Both the position numbers and the translations under genes were made by a program. DNA of 64,000 nt from [Pseudomonas] carboxydohydrogena. Lineage in GTDB: Bacteria > Pseudomonadota > Alphaproteobacteria > Rhizobiales > Xanthobacteraceae. Under the pieces are notes generated by a model. That model was not told where the DNA came from. It ran no database searches and worked only from the letters and a program-made list of their open reading frames with translations. The stretch covers positions 310,001 through 374,000 of the forward strand of contig NZ_CP113162.1 in assembly GCF_029030725.1 (NCBI RefSeq). The letters run 5' to 3'. This document shows positions 41,676 to 49,545 of this stretch, one piece after another; the first letter of the stretch is position 1, and each line of letters begins with the position of its first letter.

Positions 41676-42233
41676 TTATTCGGCGGCGGTGCTGACGATC
41701 GGCACCAGCGCGCTCTCGAACATGCCGAAGGCGATCTGCGCGCCTTGCACCACGGACTGCGGATCGTTCAGCGCGGCGGGATGGGTTTCCAGTGCGTCGA
41801 GGAATGTCGGCCACAGCCGCTGGCCAAAACCGTGCCGCAGATATTTCGTCGCGCCGATCGAGCAGGAGTCGGGATATTGCGCGAGACGCGACAGCATCAC
41901 CCGCGCGCCCATGCGCAACGCCTCCAGCACGTAGACCGCTCCGAACATCTGCGCGGGATTCTCGAATTGCGGTTCCGGCAGCGGATCGCAGGAGGCATCC
42001 ATCACGATCAGGTCGTGTTCGAGTGCTGCGGAGCGCGCGCGGCGTGGCCAGTCGGGCAGGATGAACGCGACGCCGTTGCGCTCGAGCGCGGTCTCGATGG
42101 GGAACAGCGCCTCGGCCTGCCCGCGCAGGAAGCTCGCGTAATAGCGGGGCTTGCTGAGGTCGAGCCACGACAGCGCGAGGTCGAGCCGCCGGTGGGAGGT
42201 GTGGGTCGCTTCGCGGATGAGATCGTGGATCAT
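41676..42233 (-). CDS. biliverdin-producing haem oxygenase
   Basis: A 185-residue all-helical protein of the bacterial haem-oxygenase (HmuO/BphO/PigA) type. LIREATHTSHRRLDLALSWLDLSKPRYYASFLRGQAEAL contains the N-terminal histidine that binds haem iron, and FGAVYVLEALRMGARVMLSRLAQYPD is the distal helix with the flexible Gly turn. It would open haem to biliverdin, CO and iron, either for iron supply or for bacteriophytochrome chromophore. No phytochrome is in the window. The 76-residue gene at 42253 precedes it by 19 bases. Confidence 0.85.
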   Translation of the reverse strand: MIHDLIREATHTSHRRLDLALSWLDLSKPRYYASFLRGQAEALFPIETALERNGVAFILPDWPRRARSAALEHDLIVMDASCDPLPEPQFENPAQMFGAVYVLEALRMGARVMLSRLAQYPDSCSIGATKYLRHGFGQRLWPTFLDALETHPAALNDPQSVVQGAQIAFGMFESALVPIVSTAAE

Positions 42234-42252
42234 GGCCCGCTCGCGGATGGTC

Positions 42253-42483
42253 TCAAGCCCTGGAGGGCCGCGTGACGACGATCTCGCGCGCCGTCACCAG
42301 TTCGGAGAGAAGGTCGGCGATATAATTCTTGGTGATCTGCGCGGGATAGGCGGGACGGCCGCGCACGGTGATGCGGGGCGCGCCCAGCGGCTTGTCCCAG
42401 TCCACGCGATAGTCCTCCAACAGGCCGAGGCGCTTGGTGGCTTCGAGGCGTGTCGAGATGTCGATATGGCGGGCTTTGCGCAT
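42253..42483 (-). CDS. conserved small hypothetical protein
   Basis: A 76-residue basic protein, MRKARHIDISTRLEATKRLGLLEDYRVDWDKPLGAPRI followed by a part ending in IADLLSELVTAREIVVTRPSRA. There is no signal peptide, cysteine or known motif. It has the length and composition of short conserved rhizobial proteins. It starts at the ATG at 42483 and is followed 19 bases later by the haem-oxygenase gene, so it may be translated from the same message. A terminator for regA lies just upstream. I do not recognise a family. Confidence 0.55.
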   Translation of the reverse strand: MRKARHIDISTRLEATKRLGLLEDYRVDWDKPLGAPRITVRGRPAYPAQITKNYIADLLSELVTAREIVVTRPSRA

Positions 42484-42529
42484 GGACGCTCGGTTGCTCC
42501 CTGAATTCACCGGTGCAACGCGGAGCGGC

Positions 42530-42563
42530 CCAAAAAAGTTCCGGCCCGCTGCGAACGGGCCGG
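42530..42563 (-). terminator. rho-independent terminator of regBA
   Basis: Stem CCGGCCCG / CGGGCCGG with a 7-base loop, followed on the minus strand by AACTTTTTTGG. It lies 27 bases after the regA stop. Confidence 0.88.
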
Positions 42564-42590
42564 ATGACGAATTCGGTTCTGACGTCAGGC

Positions 42591-43163
42591 TTAGCGCGGT
42601 GCGCGCTTGGCCAGAATGCGCTGGAGCGTGCGGCGATGCATGTTCAGCCGCCGCGCGGTCTCCGAGACGTTGCGGTCGCACATTTCGTAAATCCGCTGGA
42701 TGTGCTCCCACCGCACCCGGTCGGCCGACATCGGGTTCTGCGGCAATTCCGACTTGGCGCCGCCGACCGCGAGCAGCGCGGCCGCGACTTCGTCGGCGTC
42801 CGCAGGCTTGGCGAGGTAATCGACCGCGCCGAGCTTCACCGCGGTGACCGCGGTGGCGATGTTGCCGTAGCCCGTCAGCACGATGGCGCGGGCGCCCGGC
42901 CGCTTGCTTTGCAGCGCCGCCACGACGTCGAGCCCGTTGCCGTCGCCGACGCGCAGATCGACCACCGCGAAGGCGGGAGGCGACTGTTCGATGGCCGCGA
43001 GGCCCTCGGGGACGTTGTCGCAGCTCGTGACGGTGAACCCGCGAGTTTCCATGGCGCGCGACAGCCGCTCGAGAAAGGCCTTGTCGTCCTCGACGATCAG
43101 CAGGGTGCGGGGCGCGGGCTCGACAGGCAACTGATAGGAAGACGATTGGGTGGCTGCGTACAT
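42591..43163 (-). CDS. regA: redox response regulator RegA/ActR/PrrA
   Basis: RegA is the receiver-HTH partner of RegB and controls energy, carbon, nitrogen and hydrogen metabolism by redox state. Receiver: LLIVEDDKAF with D26-D27, phosphorylated D69 in VVDLRVGDGNG, and VDYLAKPADA with the conserved lysine. A proline linker (AKSELPQNPMS) is followed by the Fis-type helix-turn-helix VSETARRLNMHRRTLQRILAKRAPR, almost invariant in this family. 190 residues. ATG 43163 has AAGGA upstream; longer starts are possible but add non-conserved residues. It lies downstream of regB by 91 bases and ends at a terminator. Confidence 0.96.
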   Translation of the reverse strand: MYAATQSSSYQLPVEPAPRTLLIVEDDKAFLERLSRAMETRGFTVTSCDNVPEGLAAIEQSPPAFAVVDLRVGDGNGLDVVAALQSKRPGARAIVLTGYGNIATAVTAVKLGAVDYLAKPADADEVAAALLAVGGAKSELPQNPMSADRVRWEHIQRIYEMCDRNVSETARRLNMHRRTLQRILAKRAPR

Positions 43164-43254
43164 GGGTTTTCCTTTGTCCATGGTCATCCTATTCCAAATT
43201 GATCCGGCAATATGTCGGGCCCCTGCGTCAGAACGCCTCACCGGAGCTTAGCCC

Positions 43255-44586
43255 TTAAGTGGGCCCGCTGACACCGGTTTCAAAGCGCTCGCGCGGCCAG
43301 GAAATGGTGACGATCGCGCCATGATCCGGGAACGGCCGGTTGGAGAAACCGACCTTGGCGCCGGTTCGTTCCAGCAGGGTCCGGGCGATGAACACCCCGA
43401 GGCCCAGACCGCGATGGCCGCTCCGGCTGTCCCCGGCCGCCCGGCGGGAGAGATAGGGCTCGCCGATCTTCTTCAGCAGATCGGGCGGGATGCCCGGGCC
43501 GTCGTCGGAGATGACGATGTCGACCTGCTCCCGGCTCCACCAGGCATTCACCCCCACCGCGTCGCGGGCAAAATCGACCGCGTTCTCGACGAGATTGCCG
43601 ATGCCGTACAGCACCGCCGGATTGCGCAGGCCGACCGGCTCGGGCGGGCTGCCGTCGGCGATGCGGATTTTCAGGTCGATGCCGAATTCGCGATGCGGCG
43701 CCACCACCTCCTCGATCAGGTTGGTCAGCGGCATGCGGTCGAACGGCGCGCCGCTCGATGAAAGCTGGGTGATCTTGGCGAGGATGTCGCGGCAGCGTTT
43801 CGCCTGCTCGCGAATTGTGGCGACGTCGGTGATCAGCGGATCGTCCGGCGCCCGGTCCTTCGCGGCGTTCTGCAACTCGTTGGCGATCAGGAAGATGGTC
43901 GACAACGGTGTGCCGAGTTCGTGGGCTGCGGCTGCTGCGAGGCCGTCGATCTGGGTGAGGTGCTGCTCGCGGGTGAGGACAAGTTCGGTGGCCGCGAGCG
44001 CGTCGGAGAGCTTGCGGGCTTCCTCGGTCACCTGGAAGGCGTAGAGGCTCGTCACCACCAGCGCCATGATGATCGAGAACCAGACGCCGAGCATGTAGGT
44101 CGGCGGCAGCACCAGCGGCTCGTCGCCGTTCCACGGCAGCGGCAGATGGAAGAAGCCGAGAAGGGTGGCGCAGGTCGCGGCCAGCAGCCCGAGCGCGATG
44201 GTGTAGCGGGTCGGCAGCGCCGTCGCCGAGATCAGCACCGGCGCGAGGAACAGGAACGAGAACGGGTTCTGCAACCCGCCCGTCAGCATCAGCAGCGCCG
44301 CGAGCTCGACGATGTTCATGGCCAGCAACGCGGCGGCGAACACCGGGTCGAGCCGGTGGGTCGGCGCGTAGGCGATTTGCAAAGCGAGGTTCAGGCCTGC
44401 CGAAAGGCCGATGACGATGAGGCAGGGCAGGATCGGAACTTCGAAGTCGAAGCCCTGCACCACGATAAAGATTGCTGCCAGTTGCCCGAGAACCGCCAGC
44501 CAGCGCAGGCGCAGGATGGTGTGCAGGCGCACGTCCGGCCGAGGGTGCCGGAAATCCGAATGGAGGGTATCGCCCATGAGCGTCAT
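43255..44586 (-). CDS. regB: redox sensor histidine kinase RegB/ActS/PrrB
   Basis: A 443-residue membrane sensor kinase. Six helices span about residues 30-185. The quinone-sensing motif GGLQNPF is at 103-109. The phospho-accepting histidine is H222 in AHELGTPLS, and the redox cysteine C265 lies in KRCRDIL, the same residue number as in the Rhodobacter protein. The ATPase core has the N and G boxes (NLVENAVDFA, DDGPGIPPDL, GHRGLGLGVFIA). The start at 44586 (or ATG 44577) fits. Divergent from phaZ. The two-gene order regB then regA on one strand is normal for some rhizobia. Confidence 0.96.
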   Translation of the reverse strand: MTLMGDTLHSDFRHPRPDVRLHTILRLRWLAVLGQLAAIFIVVQGFDFEVPILPCLIVIGLSAGLNLALQIAYAPTHRLDPVFAAALLAMNIVELAALLMLTGGLQNPFSFLFLAPVLISATALPTRYTIALGLLAATCATLLGFFHLPLPWNGDEPLVLPPTYMLGVWFSIIMALVVTSLYAFQVTEEARKLSDALAATELVLTREQHLTQIDGLAAAAAHELGTPLSTIFLIANELQNAAKDRAPDDPLITDVATIREQAKRCRDILAKITQLSSSGAPFDRMPLTNLIEEVVAPHREFGIDLKIRIADGSPPEPVGLRNPAVLYGIGNLVENAVDFARDAVGVNAWWSREQVDIVISDDGPGIPPDLLKKIGEPYLSRRAAGDSRSGHRGLGLGVFIARTLLERTGAKVGFSNRPFPDHGAIVTISWPRERFETGVSGPT

Positions 44587-44736
44587 TTATACGTCAACCC
44601 TCGATTGCGGAAAGTTCCAAGTGCCTGGGGCAGGCATGATTAAGGTTGAGAAAGCCGGCCGTCACTCCATACGGCGGATTGACGCAGCGGAATGCTGCCA
44701 TCATGCTATTGCAGCGCAAAATCGAAAGGATTCGCG

Positions 44737-46062
44737 ATGCCGATTGGAGAATTCGGGCGGCCGCCGTCTTTGCCAGAGGATGTGGGCGCGCCTGTCGTCT
44801 CTCCGATGTACTGGATGTACGAAATGGGGCAGGCGTCTCTCAGCCCGGCACGCGCTTTCGCCGACGCCACCAAGCTGATGTTCCAGAGCCCGCTCAATCC
44901 GCTGGCGGGCACCGAGATCGGCAAATCGATCGCGGCGGGCTGCGAAGTGTTCGAGCGCACCACGCGCCGTTACGGCAAGCCGGAATGGCGCATCGACCAT
45001 ACCGAGGTGCAGGGCGTCTCGACGCCGGTGGAAATCAGGACGGTCTGGGAAAAGCCGTTCTGCCGCCTGCTGCATTTCCGGCGCAAATTTCTGCGGCCGC
45101 TGCGCGAGCCGCAGCCGCGCGTGCTGATCGTGGCGCCGATGTCGGGCCACTACGCGACGTTGCTGCGCGGCACGGTGGAAGCGTTCCTGCCCAATCACGA
45201 GGTCTACATCACCGACTGGGTCGATGCGCGCATGGTGCCGCTGGCGATGGGACGCTTCGATCTCGACGATTACGTCGACTACGTGATCGAGATGCTGCAT
45301 GCGCTTGGCGGAAACGTGCATGTCGTGGGGGTTTGTCAGCCTTCGGTGCCGGTGCTCGCGGCGGTTTCGGTGATGGAGGCGCGCAACGATCCGTTCGTGC
45401 CGGCGTCCATGATCCTGATGGGCGGCCCGATCGACACGCGGCGCAATCCGACCGCGGTGAACAATCTCGCCGCCGAAAAGGGGATGGAGTGGTTCCGCAA
45501 CAACGTCATCAGCCGGGTGCCGTTTCCGCATCCCGGCTTCATGCGCGATGTCTATCCGGGCTTCCTGCAACTGACCGGATTCGTCAGCATGAATTTCGAC
45601 CGCCATCTCGAGGCGCACAAGAAGCTGTTCGACAATCTGGTCAAGGGCGACGGCGATCTCGTCGACAAGCACCGCGAATTCTATGACGAATATCTCGCTG
45701 TGATGGATCTGACCGCGGAATTCTACCTCCAGACCGTCGAGGAGGTGTTCGTGAAGCATTCGCTGCCCAAGGGCGAGCTGATGCATCGCGGCACGCGGGT
45801 CGATCCGTCGAAAATACATCGTGTCGCGCTGATGACGGTGGAAGGCGAGAACGACGACATCTCGGGTTTGGGCCAGACGGAAGCGGCGCACGACCTCTGC
45901 ACCTCGATTCCGGCCGAGCGGCGGGTGCATTACATGCAGAAGGGCGTCGGCCACTACGGCGTCTTCAACGGCTCGCGGTTCCGCGCCGAGATTCTGCCCC
46001 GGATCGCCGATTTCATCGTCTCGGTTCCCGCCGCCGCGAGCCCCAGGGTCGCCGCCGAATAG
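44737..46062 (+). CDS. phaZ: intracellular poly(3-hydroxybutyrate) depolymerase
   Basis: PhaZ degrades stored PHB granules in the cytosol. The 441-residue alpha/beta hydrolase has its nucleophile cysteine C200 in VVGVCQPSVP, the lipase-box variant with Cys that is typical for this family, then GVGHYGVFNGSRFRAEI with the catalytic histidine near the C-terminus. The N-terminus SPMYWMYEMGQASLSPARAFADATK is characteristic. The start at 44737 has AAAGGA upstream; the ATG at 44692 would add 15 residues. Divergent from regB, which is relevant because RegBA can control carbon storage. Confidence 0.93.
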   Translation: MPIGEFGRPPSLPEDVGAPVVSPMYWMYEMGQASLSPARAFADATKLMFQSPLNPLAGTEIGKSIAAGCEVFERTTRRYGKPEWRIDHTEVQGVSTPVEIRTVWEKPFCRLLHFRRKFLRPLREPQPRVLIVAPMSGHYATLLRGTVEAFLPNHEVYITDWVDARMVPLAMGRFDLDDYVDYVIEMLHALGGNVHVVGVCQPSVPVLAAVSVMEARNDPFVPASMILMGGPIDTRRNPTAVNNLAAEKGMEWFRNNVISRVPFPHPGFMRDVYPGFLQLTGFVSMNFDRHLEAHKKLFDNLVKGDGDLVDKHREFYDEYLAVMDLTAEFYLQTVEEVFVKHSLPKGELMHRGTRVDPSKIHRVALMTVEGENDDISGLGQTEAAHDLCTSIPAERRVHYMQKGVGHYGVFNGSRFRAEILPRIADFIVSVPAAASPRVAAE

Positions 46063-46400
46063 CCCAGTTGCGAGCAGGATTCGCAGGAAGTGCCGATTTG
46101 GCGGCCATTTCTGGCTCCGGAGCGCCGCCGGGTGCTCCTTCGCGGGCGTAAGTTATTGAATCCTTATCATTTTCCACGCTTAAATTCTGTGGCATCAAAG
46201 TGACCAGACGGGCCGCCACGGAATCCGGGTTTCAGGGTAAAAATGAATAGCGAATCTCTGTTCCTTGCCCCCTGATATGGGAGAGGAACCCTCCAGTCCC
46301 ACGAGATATTGGGCAAATGATTTGTTTTAGCCAAAGCGGATTTCCCTGGCGGCGGATATGGCAGAATCCGGGCCTTCTTCTCGTCCCCGGGTCTCCTGAC
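46063..46400. other. 338-base intergenic region
   Basis: No gene is seen between phaZ and the YgjP-like gene. There is AT-rich sequence around 46150-46210 and 46300-46330 that may be a promoter. I see no dyad or repeat of note. The in-frame extension of the downstream gene (from 46317) is not supported by family alignment. Confidence 0.4.
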
Positions 46401-47156
46401 ATGGCTTTTCGCGCCCTTCTTTATCGCCGTCCCACCGAACCTCGTACGCTCGCCGTCAAAATCGGCGCCGCGATTTATGCGGTTCAGTTGCGAAGGCACC
46501 GGCGCGCGAGGCGATATACTTTGCGCATCCATCCGAGCCGCCGCGAAGCCATCCTGACCATGCCTCCGCGCGGCAATCTGGCCGATGCGAAGGATTTCGC
46601 GCAGCGCCATGGCGCCTGGATCGCGGCGCGCCTCGGCGGATTGCCGAAGGCCGCGCCGTTCTCGCCCGGAACCTCGCTGCCGCTGCGTCATGTCGCGCAC
46701 AGGATCGTGCATCGCGCCGGCGAACGCGGCACCGTCTGGGCGGAGACGCGCGACAGCGGCGAGAAGATTTTGTGCGTGGCCGGCGGCGTCGAACATGTGG
46801 AGCGCCGCGTGCTCGATTTCCTCAAGCGCGAGGCGCGGCGGGAACTGATGCGCGCTTCCAGCCACTACGCCGAGATGCTGGGCGTGAAGGTGAAGCGGAT
46901 TTCGATCCGCGACCAGTCGAGCCGCTGGGGGTCGTGCACCTCGGCGGGCGCGCTGTCATTTTCGTGGCGGCTGATCCTCGCGCCGCCGTACGTGCTGGAT
47001 TATCTCGCCGCGCATGAAGTGGCGCATCTGGTCGAGATGAATCACTCGGCGCGGTTCTGGCGCGTGGTCGGGAAAATCTGCCCGCAGACCGAGCGCGCCA
47101 AGAAGTGGCTCGATGTCCATGGCAACGATCTGCACCGCTATGGCGTCAAGGACTAA
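46401..47156 (+). CDS. YgjP/SprT-like zinc metallopeptidase (M48-type, DUF45)
   Basis: A 251-residue protein of the YgjP/WLM family. The zinc motif is HEVAHLVEMNHSARFWRVV, the HExxH with the family's MNHSxxFW. Upstream come KRISIRDQSSRWGSCTSAGALSFSWRLILAPPYVLDYLAAHE, the strongly conserved RWGSC segment. The N-terminus RRARRYTLRIHPSRREAILTMP is a small basic domain. The ATG at 46401 is preferred over 46317 on family length. Its substrate is unknown. It is convergent with the PBP1A gene, 15 bases apart. Confidence 0.9.
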   Translation: MAFRALLYRRPTEPRTLAVKIGAAIYAVQLRRHRRARRYTLRIHPSRREAILTMPPRGNLADAKDFAQRHGAWIAARLGGLPKAAPFSPGTSLPLRHVAHRIVHRAGERGTVWAETRDSGEKILCVAGGVEHVERRVLDFLKREARRELMRASSHYAEMLGVKVKRISIRDQSSRWGSCTSAGALSFSWRLILAPPYVLDYLAAHEVAHLVEMNHSARFWRVVGKICPQTERAKKWLDVHGNDLHRYGVKD

Positions 47157-47171
47157 GCGCCGCGCTTCAGC

Positions 47172-49442
47172 CTATCGACCGCCGAACAGTCGATCCATCA
47201 GCCAGCCGCCGCCGGACAACCCGGCGTCGGCTTCCGGCCGTCCCGAGGTTTGCGCAGGCCGAGGGTTGCCGCCGCGCGACGGAGCAGGCTGGGCATAGCG
47301 GCTCGCGCCATACGATGGCTCCCTCGCATAGGTGGCCTGATCCGATGGCGCCGGGCCAAGCTGTTGCGGCGCTGGCGCGTTGCCGCCGCGCGAGAACGAC
47401 TGGAAGAAATCGCTGACCGGATTGCCCGGTTGCGGCACCGGCAGGTTCGCGACCGGCACGCCCTGATGCGCGGCGCGCATGAACCGCGTCCATACTTCCA
47501 CCGGAAGGCCGCCGCCGGTGGCCTTCCTGGTCGGAGAACTGTCGTCGTTGCCGAGCCACACGCCGGTGACGAGATGCGCGGTGTAGCCGACAAACCATGC
47601 GTCGCGGAAATCCTGGCTGGTGCCGGTCTTGCCGGCGGCGTACCAGCCTGGAATGTCAGCCTTCTTCGCGGTGCCGATCACCAGCGTCTCATGCATCATG
47701 CCGTTCATCATCGCGACGTAGCGCGGATCGATCACCTGCGAGGCGGGATCGGGCGGGCGCACATAGAGAACCTTGCCGGTGTCGGCGGCCTTGATGCGCA
47801 TGATGACGTGCGGCGAGACGGCGATGCCGTTATTGGCGAAGGTGGCGTAAGCGCCGACGAGTTCGGTCGGGGACACTTCCGAAGTGCCGAGCGAAATCGT
47901 GGCGTTCGGCTCGAGCTTGGAGGCGATGCCGAGCCGGTGCGCGGTGCGCACCACATTCTGCGGGCCGACTTCAAGGCCGAGCCGCACCGCCACGGTGTTG
48001 AGCGACATCGCCAGCGCCTGCGTCAGCGTGACGGGTCCGAAATACTGATGGCTGTAATTCTCCGGCTTCCAGCCCTTGACGTCGATCGGCGCATCCTGAC
48101 GTACGGTGTCGGGCGTCAGCCCCGCTTCCAGTGCGGTGAGATAGACGAAGGGTTTGAACGCCGAGCCCGGCTGCCGCTTCGCGGTGACCGCGCGATTGAA
48201 CTGGCTCTCGGCGTAGTTGCGTCCGCCGACCATGGCGCGCACCGCGCCGTCCGGCGTCATCGAAACCAGCGCGCCCTGGCTGACATTGTACTTCACGCTC
48301 TTGGCGGCGAGTTCGTCGATGATGGCGGTTTCCGCCACGCCTTGCAGTTTGGGATCGATGGTGGTTTCGACCACGATATTCTGATCGACCTGACCGATCA
48401 GATCGTCGAGCACCTCGCCGATCCAGTCCGCGACATAGTTGATGGTGCCCGCACCGGTCGGCTTCACCGCAAAGGACGGATGCGCGAGCGCGGCCTTCTG
48501 CTGCGCGGGCGTGATCAGCTTGGCGTCCACCATCGCCGCGAGGACAGTGTCGGCGCGCTTCTCCGCGCCTTCCGGGTTGCGGTTGGGCGCTAGCCGCGAC
48601 GGCGACTTGACGAGGCCCGCGAGCATTGCCGCCTCGAACAGCGTCACGTCCTTGGCGGGCTTGCCGAAATATTTCTGCGCCGCCGCTTCGACGCCATAGG
48701 CGCCGGAGCCGAAATAGACGCGGTTGAGATAGAGCTCAAGAATTGTCTTCTTGCTGTATTTGCGCTCCAGCCACAGCGCGAGTTCAGCCTCCTGCAATTT
48801 TCGCTGTAGCGTGCGTTCCTGCGTGAGGAACAGGTTCTTGGCGAGCTGTTGCGTCAGCGTGGAGCCGCCCTGCGAAACGCCGCGATGCAGGATGTTGGCG
48901 ATGGCGGCGCGCGCGATGCCGATCGGGTCGATACCGAAATGCGAGTAGAACCGCCGGTCCTCGATGGCGATGAAGGCGTTCGGCAGATAGGGCGGCAGAT
49001 CCTTCAGCGAGACGTTGGCGCCCGGCATCTCGCCCCGCGTGGCGATCACGGAACCATCGGTCCCGACGATCTGGATCGTCGGCGGTCGCTTTGGAATTTC
49101 CAGCGAGCTGATCGAGGGCAGATGCGCGCCGACCCAGATCACGCCGCCGACGGCGGCGATCATCGCCCACAGGCCGAGAACGACGCCCCAATAGGCGATG
49201 CGGCCGAAGCGCTTGCGGAAAGGAGCTTTGCTGGCGCGGCGGGATCCGCCTTTGGAAGCCTTGTTTGTGGACGCCTTGCGTTCGCGCGGTTCGGGCTTCT
49301 CGCGGCGCGCGGGCGGCTCGTCCTCGTCCTCGAAATCGCTGTTGTCACCGACGCGGTCGCTGCGGTTCAGGCGCAAGCCGTCGAGGGACGCCTTGCCCTC
49401 GAATTTCGGTTCGCGGCGTCCGCCTGATTTTTTCCGCGCCAT
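47172..49442 (-). CDS. class A penicillin-binding protein 1A
   Basis: A 756-residue bifunctional peptidoglycan synthase: a short basic cytosolic N-terminus with many Lys/Arg, one transmembrane helix (about 85-110), a GT51 glycosyltransferase (FIAIEDRRFYSHFGIDPIGIARAAIANI and RVYFGSGAYGVEAAAQKYFG) and a transpeptidase with SAFK (active serine in QPGSAFKPF), SLN and KTGTSQDFRDAWFVG. The C-terminal 80 residues are Pro/Gln/Ser-rich and probably disordered. It polymerises and cross-links glycan in the periplasm. It is convergent with the YgjP-like gene. The ATG at 49442 fits. Confidence 0.95.
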   Translation of the reverse strand: MARKKSGGRREPKFEGKASLDGLRLNRSDRVGDNSDFEDEDEPPARREKPEPRERKASTNKASKGGSRRASKAPFRKRFGRIAYWGVVLGLWAMIAAVGGVIWVGAHLPSISSLEIPKRPPTIQIVGTDGSVIATRGEMPGANVSLKDLPPYLPNAFIAIEDRRFYSHFGIDPIGIARAAIANILHRGVSQGGSTLTQQLAKNLFLTQERTLQRKLQEAELALWLERKYSKKTILELYLNRVYFGSGAYGVEAAAQKYFGKPAKDVTLFEAAMLAGLVKSPSRLAPNRNPEGAEKRADTVLAAMVDAKLITPAQQKAALAHPSFAVKPTGAGTINYVADWIGEVLDDLIGQVDQNIVVETTIDPKLQGVAETAIIDELAAKSVKYNVSQGALVSMTPDGAVRAMVGGRNYAESQFNRAVTAKRQPGSAFKPFVYLTALEAGLTPDTVRQDAPIDVKGWKPENYSHQYFGPVTLTQALAMSLNTVAVRLGLEVGPQNVVRTAHRLGIASKLEPNATISLGTSEVSPTELVGAYATFANNGIAVSPHVIMRIKAADTGKVLYVRPPDPASQVIDPRYVAMMNGMMHETLVIGTAKKADIPGWYAAGKTGTSQDFRDAWFVGYTAHLVTGVWLGNDDSSPTRKATGGGLPVEVWTRFMRAAHQGVPVANLPVPQPGNPVSDFFQSFSRGGNAPAPQQLGPAPSDQATYAREPSYGASRYAQPAPSRGGNPRPAQTSGRPEADAGLSGGGWLMDRLFGGR

Positions 49443-49545
49443 CCGCTTGCGTCCGTGCCTCTCTCCGGTGACCGGGTTGGAAGCTAACGGCGGCGGTTTA
49501 AGGGCAGGTTACCGGCTGGTTAACGGCCATTAGCACTCGGCCGCC